DNA from: Alphaproteobacteria bacterium
GTDB lineage: Bacteria; Pseudomonadota; Alphaproteobacteria; Sphingomonadales; Kordiimonadaceae
Assembly: GCA_021774735.1 (NCBI GenBank)
Contig: JAJFIS010000029.1
Coordinates: forward strand, 1 to 64,000
Direction of reading: 5' to 3'
Length of the DNA: 64,000 nt
The notes below the pieces were generated by a model. It saw only the letters and a program-made list of their open reading frames with translations. It was not told the DNA's origin and did no database searches. A program made the translations under genes and the position numbers. Of this stretch, positions 1 to 7,807 are shown in pieces. Within the stretch, counting starts at the first letter, position 1. The number at the start of each line of letters is the position of its first letter.

Positions 1-19
1 ACCCGCTTCGACGCGAAAA

Positions 20-77
20 CCCTGATCCTCACCTTCCAGTCGCCCCTAACGGGGCTCCTTCCAGGTGAGGATCAGGG
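20..77. repeat. Palindromic repeat with nested hairpin
   Basis: A perfect 15-bp inverted repeat (CCCTGATCCTCACCT at 20-34 and its complement at 63-77) encloses a second hairpin, GCCCC-TAAC-GGGGC at 42-55. The design, a CCTCACC/GGTGAGG outer stem around a GC-rich inner stem, resembles the REP-like palindromes scattered between and inside genes of many proteobacteria; family membership is inference. Frame 1 is open from the window edge to a TAA at 82-84, so the palindrome could lie in the 3' end of a truncated upstream gene, but 27 codons are too few to call one. No T-run follows, so a simple terminator is less likely. Confidence 0.6.
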
Positions 78-186
78 CAAATAACAGAAGCGGACAATTG
101 ATATGGTACATAAACCGGTCAATTCAGAATGTTATCGACACCCCTAAAATGTTTGTTTATTATAGGCGGATGTATCTTCATTGGTT

Positions 187-594
187 CTAATCCATTGAAT
201 GCTCTTGGGCTTGCCCAATGCCGTTGGCGCGTTGGGTTTCGCGGATGAAAGCGATGATTTGAGTAACTTGTGTCTCTGACAAGTCTTCCACGGGCGGCAT
301 GTCGCCGAATTGCCAGTGATGCGCTTTCACGCCCTTTTCCACGGCGCGGCGGATGGCGTAGTCCGCATGGTGACCGGGATGGTAAAAGGGGTGGATCAAA
401 GGCGGACCTTGCTCGGTTCCCCTTGCCTCAACGCCGTGACAGGCGGTACAATTATCTTTAAAGATAACATGGCCCGCTTGTGCGCTGCGGGACAAGGTTG
501 ATGCCGGTTCAGATGTTTCGGTATCATTATATAAAAACACTGCAAGGCTGAGGGCACCAATAACGACGAGGCTAATAAGTATATTTTTATTCAT
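187..594 (-). CDS. Small class I c-type cytochrome, membrane-anchored
   Basis: A 135-aa protein with an N-terminal hydrophobic segment (about residues 4-22) that should act as signal anchor, followed by a single cytochrome c domain. The heme-binding CTACH lies at 49-53, and the likely axial methionine is Met99 in a GDMPP motif, as in class I monoheme cytochromes. It should transfer electrons on the periplasmic face of the inner membrane. It lies 18 nt downstream of a large membrane protein on the same strand, so the two are probably co-transcribed and may work together. The redox partner cannot be read from the sequence. The C-terminal tail after the domain is short and polar. Confidence 0.85.
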   Translation of the reverse strand: MNKNILISLVVIGALSLAVFLYNDTETSEPASTLSRSAQAGHVIFKDNCTACHGVEARGTEQGPPLIHPFYHPGHHADYAIRRAVEKGVKAHHWQFGDMPPVEDLSETQVTQIIAFIRETQRANGIGQAQEHSMD

Positions 595-612
595 GGGCCT
601 AATCCAATCTCG

Positions 613-2133
613 TTAGTCGACGGCGACAATGGGCTGCGCCAAAATCCATAAGCTTATCATTGTATAGAAAATCATTAATGTCACTAAGGGAAGTTGGCTA
701 ACCAAAGCCAGCCATGGCCGCTTAAAGCTGCGAATGGCAATGATATGGGCGAGATATACCGCATAAATATGGCCGATGATAACCGCGCCCATGGCGAGCC
801 ACCATGTGGTGCTGACGCCGATGACACCCACATTAAGCTGAAAATTATGGACGCCGAGGAGGTTCCAGCCAAGCCCCAAGGGGTCGGAAAGCGTTGGGAC
901 TGCGAGCTGGCCGGCCAGCAGTAAAAAGGAGAAATAATGGGCAATATGATAGGCGAAGCTGATAGGCAGTAAGGTGACGATAAACAGCCCGGCATATTGC
1001 TTGCCTGACATAACTTGCGGCAGAGCCGTGCCTTGCCCCGCCCCCATCAATGTGACCAATTTTGCGCTGAAAGCACTGACGACGCTATAGGTGATGAAGA
1101 ACAAAATTGGCGTGAGTATCAAGCCGGTGGTTTCTAGAAAGATGTATAAATCAATGCCTTGTTGTTGAACCCATAGCAGGCCACCGTAAAGCCAACTGCG
1201 GGTTAAGGCCCAATCAACCAGCTCTTCCCACGAGGCTGTATCGCGAAAGCCATCGAAGGTGACACTGGCTAAAAATAACAATAAAAGCGATGTGGCGGCG
1301 CGGCTTGGGGCAGGGCGCTCTAATAGCCCGGTCATGGGATAGCGCAGCCATAGGCTATTTGCGGGGTTTTCGTCTCTGCTCCGTAACAATAAAGGTGCCA
1401 TTGAGCCGAGGTAGCCAAAGAGGATGGAAAAGACCTCACCATTTTCTAACCATTGCTTGCGGCCAAACAGGGCCATGCCCAACCATGTTATGGCAGAGTA
1501 AATTAGGATGATAACCGATAATGTGCTCGGTATTTCACCCATAGACGATATTTGCTCCAGCCACGCGAAGCCCCAGAATAACAGAACCGCAGGCCAGCAG
1601 CTTAAGCGTTCAGGGTAAGCTATAAAGCCGCCCTCAGGGTCACGTTTGATGAGGCTACATATGCCCTGATGAATTATCACCCAAGGGTTGGTGCGCTGCC
1701 ATATATCAAAGCCTAAAACCTGAATGATAACAATGCCGACCCACCAGAGAGACCAGATAAAGATGGGGGCGAAATTGCGTGTTGGACTATCCGGGCCCCA
1801 AAAGCCAGCCGCCAAAATCAGCACAAAAATAAACAGGCTGGATGCGGATGTCAGATGCCCTGTCCATTTCATCAAGGGTTTAAACAGGCCAGCACCATCC
1901 ATGAGCATGAAGCCGCGCATTGGTTTATCAGCGACGGGCGGTGCACGCACCAGCCAAACCGCAATGATGAAAGATAGGGTGACGGTGAGCCCTGCACCCA
2001 GCATATAATAATATAGCGGCGCTTCAAGCTGGTGGCGACTGCCAAAGGCATGGGCGAGCGCAGGCAGGGTGAAAGTAATTGTTGCAAACATCAGCCAGAT
2101 TAAGCTGGTAAAATTTCTTTTAAAAACAACCAT
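613..2133 (-). CDS. Polytopic membrane protein (family often labelled fenitrothion hydrolase)
   Basis: 506 aa with roughly 12 hydrophobic segments. The N-terminus, a hydrophobic stretch ending ALAHAFGSRHQLEAPLYYY, resembles membrane proteins commonly annotated 'fenitrothion hydrolase'; that name rests on one report and says little about function here. Several histidines sit in the late helices (AYHIAHY, GHIYAVYLAHI, GVHNF), a pattern that could bind heme, though this is inference. It shares a strand and an 18-nt gap with the small cytochrome c downstream, which suggests a redox role. A secreted beta-propeller gene is divergent across a 153-bp gap. No classical quinone or oxidase signature was recognised. 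Confidence 0.6.
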   Translation of the reverse strand: MVVFKRNFTSLIWLMFATITFTLPALAHAFGSRHQLEAPLYYYMLGAGLTVTLSFIIAVWLVRAPPVADKPMRGFMLMDGAGLFKPLMKWTGHLTSASSLFIFVLILAAGFWGPDSPTRNFAPIFIWSLWWVGIVIIQVLGFDIWQRTNPWVIIHQGICSLIKRDPEGGFIAYPERLSCWPAVLLFWGFAWLEQISSMGEIPSTLSVIILIYSAITWLGMALFGRKQWLENGEVFSILFGYLGSMAPLLLRSRDENPANSLWLRYPMTGLLERPAPSRAATSLLLLFLASVTFDGFRDTASWEELVDWALTRSWLYGGLLWVQQQGIDLYIFLETTGLILTPILFFITYSVVSAFSAKLVTLMGAGQGTALPQVMSGKQYAGLFIVTLLPISFAYHIAHYFSFLLLAGQLAVPTLSDPLGLGWNLLGVHNFQLNVGVIGVSTTWWLAMGAVIIGHIYAVYLAHIIAIRSFKRPWLALVSQLPLVTLMIFYTMISLWILAQPIVAVD

Positions 2134-2286
2134 TCTCTAGGCCTCACTCATAGTAATTTTACATCTGGAAAAATACATCTGCCTATAAATATTCTAAATC
2201 ATTATAATTTACTGTATAAGGAACATGCTTGAATATGTGTTTGGAGTAAAGGGGCTAACAATAATCCTATTGGGAGGGGCATTGCT

Positions 2287-3453
2287 ATGAAGCAATTTGC
2301 AAAAATATTAATAACACTATCTTTTTTTACATCATTCGCCGCACAAGCTGAAATTTTGGCGATGGTGAGCTATGAAACCAAGAGCGCGGACAGTCTAAAA
2401 TCGTTAAAAATTTCAACAAGCAGAGGCCGGGAAGAAGGTGTCGCCATTTTGGATGTCGATCCTGAATCGGATGCTTTTGGCAAAATCCTATGGCAAATGC
2501 CATTGCCTGCGGACCTGACAGCACACCATATATTCTACGACCGGACGATGAAGAAAGCCTATATGACATCCTTGTCGAAAAAGGAGCTTTATGTCTTTGA
2601 TATGGGGTCTTTTCCTATCCGCCATAAAATTCTCGATGTGAATTGCTCCATGGGAGAGGATGTCATCTTTAACGAGGATAACAGCCGTTGGTATTTAACC
2701 TGCATGGGTTCGGCCAATGTTATTGTTGGTGATGTGGTTACCGACAAAATTATTGATGATATAAGTCTGCCCGACAGCTACCCGCATGGTTTGGCGGTTA
2801 ACACTTCTATCAACCGTATTTTGGTAACCAGCACCATCAAGGGAGATCTGACCGATCCACGGGAGGTTATTACCGAGGTTGATGCCACAACCCATGAAGT
2901 GCTCGGCGTCCATAAGATGAGCAACAAGCCGACGCCGTCAGGTGTTGCACCGGTGGAAGTTCTTTTCGCACCGGGGGCATCAAGGCCCACCGCCTATGTT
3001 ACCAATATGTTTGGTAATACCATTTGGACAATGACGTGGGACGCAGCAACATCCAAGTTTGAAACAAATGAAGCCCATGCCTTTGATGGCAATGAAACCG
3101 GTGTGCCTTTGGAAATATACTTCACCGATGATGGCACACGGATGTATATAACCACTGCGGCGCCGGGGCATTTTCATATCTTTGACGTTAGCTCAGGCGA
3201 TGGCCACCCTAAGCATATGAAAACATTCAAGGTCGGCGAAGGCGCGCACCATGTTGGTTTCACCAAGGATGGCCGCTATGGCATCGTGCAAAACTCGTTT
3301 CTTAACCTGCCGGGCATGTCATCGGGCACTATTAGCGTCATCGACCTGAAAACCAATGAAGTGATTGACACAATCACGTCGCTGTCTGATGCGGGTTATA
3401 ATCCGAATGTGATTGTTCTATTGCCAGAATGGAATGCCTTCCTCGGTCACTGA
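2287..3453 (+). CDS. Secreted YncE/cytochrome-D1-like beta-propeller protein
   Basis: 388 aa beginning with a clear Sec signal peptide (MKQFAKILITLSFFTSFAAQA, cleavage near residue 21). The mature part shows repeated blade-like units ending in motifs such as VAILDVDPES, LYVFDMGS, ISVIDLKTNEVID and HIFDVSSG, typical of seven-bladed YncE-like or cytochrome d1-type propellers. No CxxCH motif is present, so it does not itself carry c-type heme. A strong Shine-Dalgarno (GGGAGGGG) precedes the ATG. It is divergent from the cytochrome/membrane protein pair, and such propellers often accompany periplasmic redox or metal systems. The molecular function is unknown. The stop codon is three bases from the start of the 58-bp repeat. 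Confidence 0.75.
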   Translation: MKQFAKILITLSFFTSFAAQAEILAMVSYETKSADSLKSLKISTSRGREEGVAILDVDPESDAFGKILWQMPLPADLTAHHIFYDRTMKKAYMTSLSKKELYVFDMGSFPIRHKILDVNCSMGEDVIFNEDNSRWYLTCMGSANVIVGDVVTDKIIDDISLPDSYPHGLAVNTSINRILVTSTIKGDLTDPREVITEVDATTHEVLGVHKMSNKPTPSGVAPVEVLFAPGASRPTAYVTNMFGNTIWTMTWDAATSKFETNEAHAFDGNETGVPLEIYFTDDGTRMYITTAAPGHFHIFDVSSGDGHPKHMKTFKVGEGAHHVGFTKDGRYGIVQNSFLNLPGMSSGTISVIDLKTNEVIDTITSLSDAGYNPNVIVLLPEWNAFLGH

Positions 3454-3456
3454 TTG

Positions 3457-3514
3457 AGCATGCGTCTTAGGAAATCAGTGTAGATATCGGTTAGCGTTTC
3501 AATGGCGCTAACCG
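3457..3514 (+). repeat. 58-bp direct repeat, left copy (duplicate of dapE 3' end)
   Basis: Positions 3457-3514 are identical to 6666-6723, which is the 3' coding end of dapE. After two mismatches another four bases match. The copy starts three bases beyond the stop of the propeller gene. Its right part is a hairpin, CGGTTAGCG-(9 nt)-CGCTAACCG at 3488-3514; in this copy flanking bases lengthen the stem to 12 bp (3485-3517), while the dapE copy has 9 bp. No T-run follows on the + strand. Confidence 0.95.
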
Positions 3515-3590
3515 ATACATAAATAATGTAACAGATTGCTTTATAATAATTATTACAAAATATTTTTTAATTCATTACTATCTCAAGCTA

Positions 3591-6488
3591 TTAACTCTCA
3601 ATAGAGGTTATGCTTTTGTCTGCTAATGATGGTTTTCCAAGATAATATCCTTGAAAATAGTCAACACCAATAGCATCAACTTGTTCATACACAGACTGGT
3701 CACAAACAAATTCTGCAATTGTTTGGGCGCCAATATTTTTAGAGAACTCTGTAATTAATGAAACAACTTTTTGCGCACTTTCATCATGAGCTATATTTTT
3801 TATGATCGACCCATCTATTTTGACAAAGTCTGGCGCTAGTTTCATTAAATATTCAAAATTAGAGTAGCCGGTGCCAAAATCGTCGATAGCTATTCTACAG
3901 CCAAATTCCTTCATTTCTTCAATAAATTCAAAGACATCATTATAATTCTCAATGCCCTCCGATTCTACTATTTCTAAAACTAAGCGGTGCGCGATTGAGG
4001 ACGTCTGTAATTTATGTGTCAGTATGCTTCTTGTTTTAGGGTTTAGAATGTCTTCAATGGTTAAGTTAATTGAGAAAGATTCAGTACGATCCGAAAAGTA
4101 GGAAAAACTTTTATTGATCATGATCTCGGTCAACTGTGGGTAAAGCCGGGCATATTTAGCAATTTCTAAGAAGAAGAATGGACTTATTTCTTTTCCATCA
4201 ACATCTATCAATCTCATCAAACATTCATATTTATTTATTTGTCCTGTCCTGCGGTCAATAATAGGCTGAATAAAGACTACAATTCGATCATCTTCGATGG
4301 CTCTTTTTATTTTCTTTGTCCATTCCATATTTTCCTTGCTGCGCTTTTGCAAGTCAAATTTGCTGGTGTAAAATAAAAGGGCTTGACGAGACTCTTTAGC
4401 AACTCTTAAAGCCATGCCAGCATTGACATAAACGTTGCCAATCATACTCGCTAGACCCACCGTGGCGGACACATTTATTTCATACTCATTTATATGAAAC
4501 ACATTGTTCTCAAGACTTGAAATGTAGTCTGCACATAATGTCTCAAGCTCATTTTCAGAAAGGGTACTGGTCAAAATAGCAAATTCATCACCTGTTAGCC
4601 TATATACCAATATGTCAGAAAAACTTTCTTTTAGCCGCTCTGAAAATTTAATTAATAATAGATCACCAATATCATTGCCATAGAAATTATTCGCTTCAGA
4701 AAAACGGTCAATATTAATCAGGGCAAGTATTGGCTTATCCATTTCTGTCAAGTCATCAAGTAGCTTCTGCCTGTTAGGAAGGCCGGTTAGATTGTCTGTT
4801 GTATGATTAAGTATTATTTGCTGTTGTCTGAATATTTCAGTGATATCTGTGCGAATTGCCATAAACTCTTGAATATTGTCATCTATATCTAAAATGGGAA
4901 CAATTGTGCTGCTTACATAATAGTCATCACCATTCTTGGCGCGGTTTTGAATGATGCCTTTCCATGTTTTTTTAGAATGAATTGTCTTCCATAAATCTTT
5001 AAAAAGGGATGGTGGAGTTTCAGGATGCCTAATTATACTGTGGCTACTGGAAAGTAATTCTTGAGCGCTATAGCCAGATATTTCACAAAAGGCGTCATTG
5101 ACATATGTTATTCTCCCCCGAGGGTCTGTTTTAGATACAATTGCACTTTCATCAACGGCCTTTTTATACTCATTAAGTAATGATTTGCTGACGACGGCTT
5201 GATGTGTCTGTTTGCGAAGCTCTTTTTCTAGAAGAATATTTAGCTTTCTAAAAGGCTGAATGATTAATTGTTTAAAGAAAAGCGTAAAGGCAATGAGCAA
5301 CGTTAATAAAACTGACGAGATAGTATAAATAAGCATTTCAACAGTGTGATTTATATCCTCCAGCACTTCATGCTTGTCTAATTCAGCAATGAGCACTGTT
5401 TGCTCCCCAAATAGCTGATATGGCTCATAGCTACTGAGCACGGGAACACCTCGGTAATCATTGATTATATGGTTCCCATCTTTGCCTTCCAAGCCAGCCT
5501 CAACTGAGCCTGTCTCCACATGCTGAATACCAACAGTCGTCTTTAATTCTTTGATGAGTGGGCTATCAATATCATTAATGAAGCGACTATTGTTTCTCAT
5601 CGTATGGTCGCTGCCAACAATATATGCTTCGCCACTATTCCCTAAACCTGCGCGCACAAGCTGACCATCAAAAGTCATAATTTTATTAATAGGCTCAACT
5701 GGAATCTGAATAGCAACACTTCCTAAAAGTTCGCCATTGCTATGAATAGGCATAGCTAAGAAGGCCGCTGGAACATTAAAGCTGGGCTCATAAGGTAAGA
5801 AAGATGAAAAAGAAATTTCACCGGGTAAACGCTTAATGGATTTAGTGAACGCATTTGCCAGTCCAGAATTTTGGTAAGGTCCAGTATAAAGATTGGTGGC
5901 AAAGTCAGGCTCTTTCATGACGCTATAGACAATGTTACCCTTAACATCAATTAAGAAAATATCATAAAATCCATGCGCTTTTAAGAACTGTTCAAACTGC
6001 TTATGCGTCGATGTATGAATGGTTTGATAAGGAGATGGTGCCTCTCTATTTTCTTTGTTCAAAATATATTGGTATTGTGCAATTTTAGCTGCATCTGACA
6101 GTGGAATGTAAGCCCTCGGCGACCTTAATTTCTCAGCGTTGGGGATTCCATGATGAATCTTATTAAGATAATTATTTTCGTAGAATTGAAGCAATTCAGC
6201 ATCAATGACAGTAATATCTTGCTTATATTTTTGCTGGTAAAAAGATGAGCTTAATTGCTGTAAAGCGGTGATTGTTGATGGAAGCTGGCTAATTAATGAG
6301 AGGTTTTCTGTCGTATTATCTTGGTAGGAATTTGTGTGCCTTTTCAAGCTCTCACGGATAGAGGTTAATTGCTCAAACCTTGAACTCAGCAATAATTCTT
6401 TTTGATATGACGTTAATGAAATAATGCCTATGGCCATTAAACCAAATAACAAAGTTAGCGCAGTTATAAGTCCAATTTTTATTTTCAT
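3591..6488 (-). CDS. Membrane sensor with PAS, degenerate GGDEF and EAL domains
   Basis: 965 aa from the ATG at 6488. Two membrane helices (about 4-26 and 384-405) bracket a periplasmic dCache-like sensory region. A PAS domain follows (about 440-555), then GGDEF (about 560-720) and EAL (about 730-955). The cyclase signature is TGDEF rather than GGDEF and no RxxD inhibitory site is visible, so diguanylate cyclase activity is doubtful. The EAL motif reads ECL, but the other phosphodiesterase residues are present: INLT, LEIVESE, IDDFGTGYS, VKIDG, AEF and FQGYYLGKP. It most likely hydrolyses cyclic-di-GMP in response to an external signal. The gene is AT-rich and lies alone between direct repeats, suggesting transfer. 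Confidence 0.85.
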   Translation of the reverse strand: MKIKIGLITALTLLFGLMAIGIISLTSYQKELLLSSRFEQLTSIRESLKRHTNSYQDNTTENLSLISQLPSTITALQQLSSSFYQQKYKQDITVIDAELLQFYENNYLNKIHHGIPNAEKLRSPRAYIPLSDAAKIAQYQYILNKENREAPSPYQTIHTSTHKQFEQFLKAHGFYDIFLIDVKGNIVYSVMKEPDFATNLYTGPYQNSGLANAFTKSIKRLPGEISFSSFLPYEPSFNVPAAFLAMPIHSNGELLGSVAIQIPVEPINKIMTFDGQLVRAGLGNSGEAYIVGSDHTMRNNSRFINDIDSPLIKELKTTVGIQHVETGSVEAGLEGKDGNHIINDYRGVPVLSSYEPYQLFGEQTVLIAELDKHEVLEDINHTVEMLIYTISSVLLTLLIAFTLFFKQLIIQPFRKLNILLEKELRKQTHQAVVSKSLLNEYKKAVDESAIVSKTDPRGRITYVNDAFCEISGYSAQELLSSSHSIIRHPETPPSLFKDLWKTIHSKKTWKGIIQNRAKNGDDYYVSSTIVPILDIDDNIQEFMAIRTDITEIFRQQQIILNHTTDNLTGLPNRQKLLDDLTEMDKPILALINIDRFSEANNFYGNDIGDLLLIKFSERLKESFSDILVYRLTGDEFAILTSTLSENELETLCADYISSLENNVFHINEYEINVSATVGLASMIGNVYVNAGMALRVAKESRQALLFYTSKFDLQKRSKENMEWTKKIKRAIEDDRIVVFIQPIIDRRTGQINKYECLMRLIDVDGKEISPFFFLEIAKYARLYPQLTEIMINKSFSYFSDRTESFSINLTIEDILNPKTRSILTHKLQTSSIAHRLVLEIVESEGIENYNDVFEFIEEMKEFGCRIAIDDFGTGYSNFEYLMKLAPDFVKIDGSIIKNIAHDESAQKVVSLITEFSKNIGAQTIAEFVCDQSVYEQVDAIGVDYFQGYYLGKPSLADKSITSIES

Positions 6489-6599
6489 ATTTATCAACAC
6501 TTTATATGCCTCTGGTAATGCCTAGACATTTCTATCTTACCTATCAGCCTATAATAATTTGTAAACGCGCAATATAATACTAATGATTGATTTATGTAA

Positions 6600-6632
6600 T
6601 AAAAATTACCCAATTCGACTGGGTGAATTTAA
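6600..6632 (-). terminator. Terminator-like hairpin after dapE
   Basis: On the minus strand, downstream of dapE, the sequence ACCCA-(7 nt)-TGGGT (6608-6624) can form a short hairpin followed by AATTTTTATT. The stem is only 5 bp, so this is a weak rho-independent terminator candidate. It would separate dapE transcription from the GGDEF/EAL gene on the same strand. Confidence 0.4.
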
Positions 6633-6658
6633 TTTGTTGATTGATAAGAATGTGGGAC

Positions 6659-7801
6659 TTAGGACAGCATGCGTCTTAGGAAATCAGTGTAGATATCGGT
6701 TAGCGTTTCAATGGCGCTAACCGGAACATGTTCATCAATTTTATGCATGGTCGCGCCGATAAGGCCGAACTCTACCACCGGGCACATGTCCTTAATGAAG
6801 CGTGCATCTGATGTGCCGCCAGAGGTGGAAAGCTCAGGTGTGCGGCCTGTATTTGCCTTAATCGCGTCGCTTAAAGCCTCGGTTAAGCTACAGGGTGTCG
6901 TGATGAAACTATCGCCGGATACCCACCAATCGACGCTGTAGCGCTCAACCCCCGCGCTTTGCAGGCGGGTAGTCAGCTCTTCTTTTAAGCTTTCAGGGGT
7001 CCAGACGCTATTAAAGCGTACATTAAAGCGGGCTTTTGCTTCTGCGGGCACCACATTATGGCTTTCATTGCCCACATGCATATCAACAATTTCTAAATTG
7101 CTGGGCTGGAAATGCGCGTTGCCGTCATCTAGTGGCGCTTCTAATGTGGCGAGCAGTTTCACCATATCTGTAATGGGGTTATGTGCCAGATGGGGGTAGG
7201 CCACATGGCCCTGCGTTCCGTGGGTGGTGATAAAACCATGCAGGCTGCCGCGACGGCCAATTTTAATCATTTCACCTAGCGCATTTGGGTTTGTAGGTTC
7301 ACCGACGAGGCAATAATCAAGCTCTTCACCGCGCTCTTGTAGCCATTTTAGCACTTTTCTGGTGCCATTGATCGCCGGTCCTTCTTCGTCTCCGGTTATC
7401 AGGAAGCTGATTGAGCCATTGATATCGGATGCCGCGTTGATATATCGCTCAGCTGCAACGGTGAAGGACGCTATAGCGGCTTTCATGTCAGCCGCACCCC
7501 GGCCATAAAGCTGGCCATCTTTCACTTGCGCCGTAAAAGGCTCAACACTCCAATGGTCTGCGGCACCCACCGGCACGACATCGGTGTGGCCAGCAAAACA
7601 AATGTTGGGGCTAGCCGTACCATAGCGGGCATAAAGGTTGGGCACGTCTGGTGTACCTTCCTCGCTGAAGATTAGCCGGTGACAGGTGAAGCCGAGACCA
7701 GATAAGGCGCTCTCCAATACATCCAAGGCACAGCCGGGGTCGGGCGTTACGCTCTCAGCGCGGATCAAGTCTTGTGCAAGGCTAATAACATTGAGGGTCA
7801 T
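6659..7801 (-). CDS. dapE: Succinyl-diaminopimelate desuccinylase
   Basis: 380 aa, the normal length for DapE, an M20 zinc peptidase that cleaves N-succinyl-LL-2,6-diaminopimelate to succinate and LL-diaminopimelate in lysine and peptidoglycan synthesis. Metal-ligand motifs are visible: AGHTDVVP (H72, D74), YGRGAADMK (about D105) and GDEEGPA (catalytic/metal Glu near 139-140). The C-terminal motif GGTSDARF is also typical. The start follows the dapD stop by 6 nt, so the two genes form an operon. Its last 20 codons are part of the 58-bp direct repeat; the final Ser and stop lie outside it, so the present C-terminus may have been supplied by the inserted segment. Confidence 0.95.
   Translation of the reverse strand: MTLNVISLAQDLIRAESVTPDPGCALDVLESALSGLGFTCHRLIFSEEGTPDVPNLYARYGTASPNICFAGHTDVVPVGAADHWSVEPFTAQVKDGQLYGRGAADMKAAIASFTVAAERYINAASDINGSISFLITGDEEGPAINGTRKVLKWLQERGEELDYCLVGEPTNPNALGEMIKIGRRGSLHGFITTHGTQGHVAYPHLAHNPITDMVKLLATLEAPLDDGNAHFQPSNLEIVDMHVGNESHNVVPAEAKARFNVRFNSVWTPESLKEELTTRLQSAGVERYSVDWWVSGDSFITTPCSLTEALSDAIKANTGRTPELSTSGGTSDARFIKDMCPVVEFGLIGATMHKIDEHVPVSAIETLTDIYTDFLRRMLS
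6666..6723 (+). repeat. 58-bp direct repeat, right copy (inside dapE 3' end)
   Basis: Identical to 3457-3514 and in the same orientation. Here it encodes, on the minus strand, the DapE C-terminal helix from about PVSAIETL to RRML. The hairpin CGGTTAGCG/CGCTAACCG (6697-6723) is present with a 9-bp stem. Confidence 0.95.
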
Positions 7802-7807
7802 TATGGC

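Larger units (their letters stand above)
3457..6723. mobile_element. Repeat-flanked AT-rich insertion at the 3' end of dapE
   Basis: A segment of about 3.2 kb lies between two 58-bp perfect direct repeats (3457-3514 and 6666-6723), the right one being the 3' end of dapE. The enclosed DNA is visibly AT-richer than its surroundings and carries a single GGDEF/EAL gene plus a terminator-like hairpin. Duplication of a gene's 3' end around inserted DNA is the usual outcome of site-specific integration, but no integrase or transposase lies inside, so integration in trans or unequal recombination must be considered. Calling it a mobile element is inference from the repeat and base composition. Confidence 0.45.

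Noticed and set aside
20-77. Possible integron attC site
   Set aside because: The hairpin lacks RYYYAAC/GTTRRRY core sites at its ends and no integrase is nearby.
1-84. 3' end of a + strand gene at the window edge
   Set aside because: The frame is open for 27 codons to TAA 82-84, but it consists mostly of the palindrome and cannot be judged without upstream sequence.
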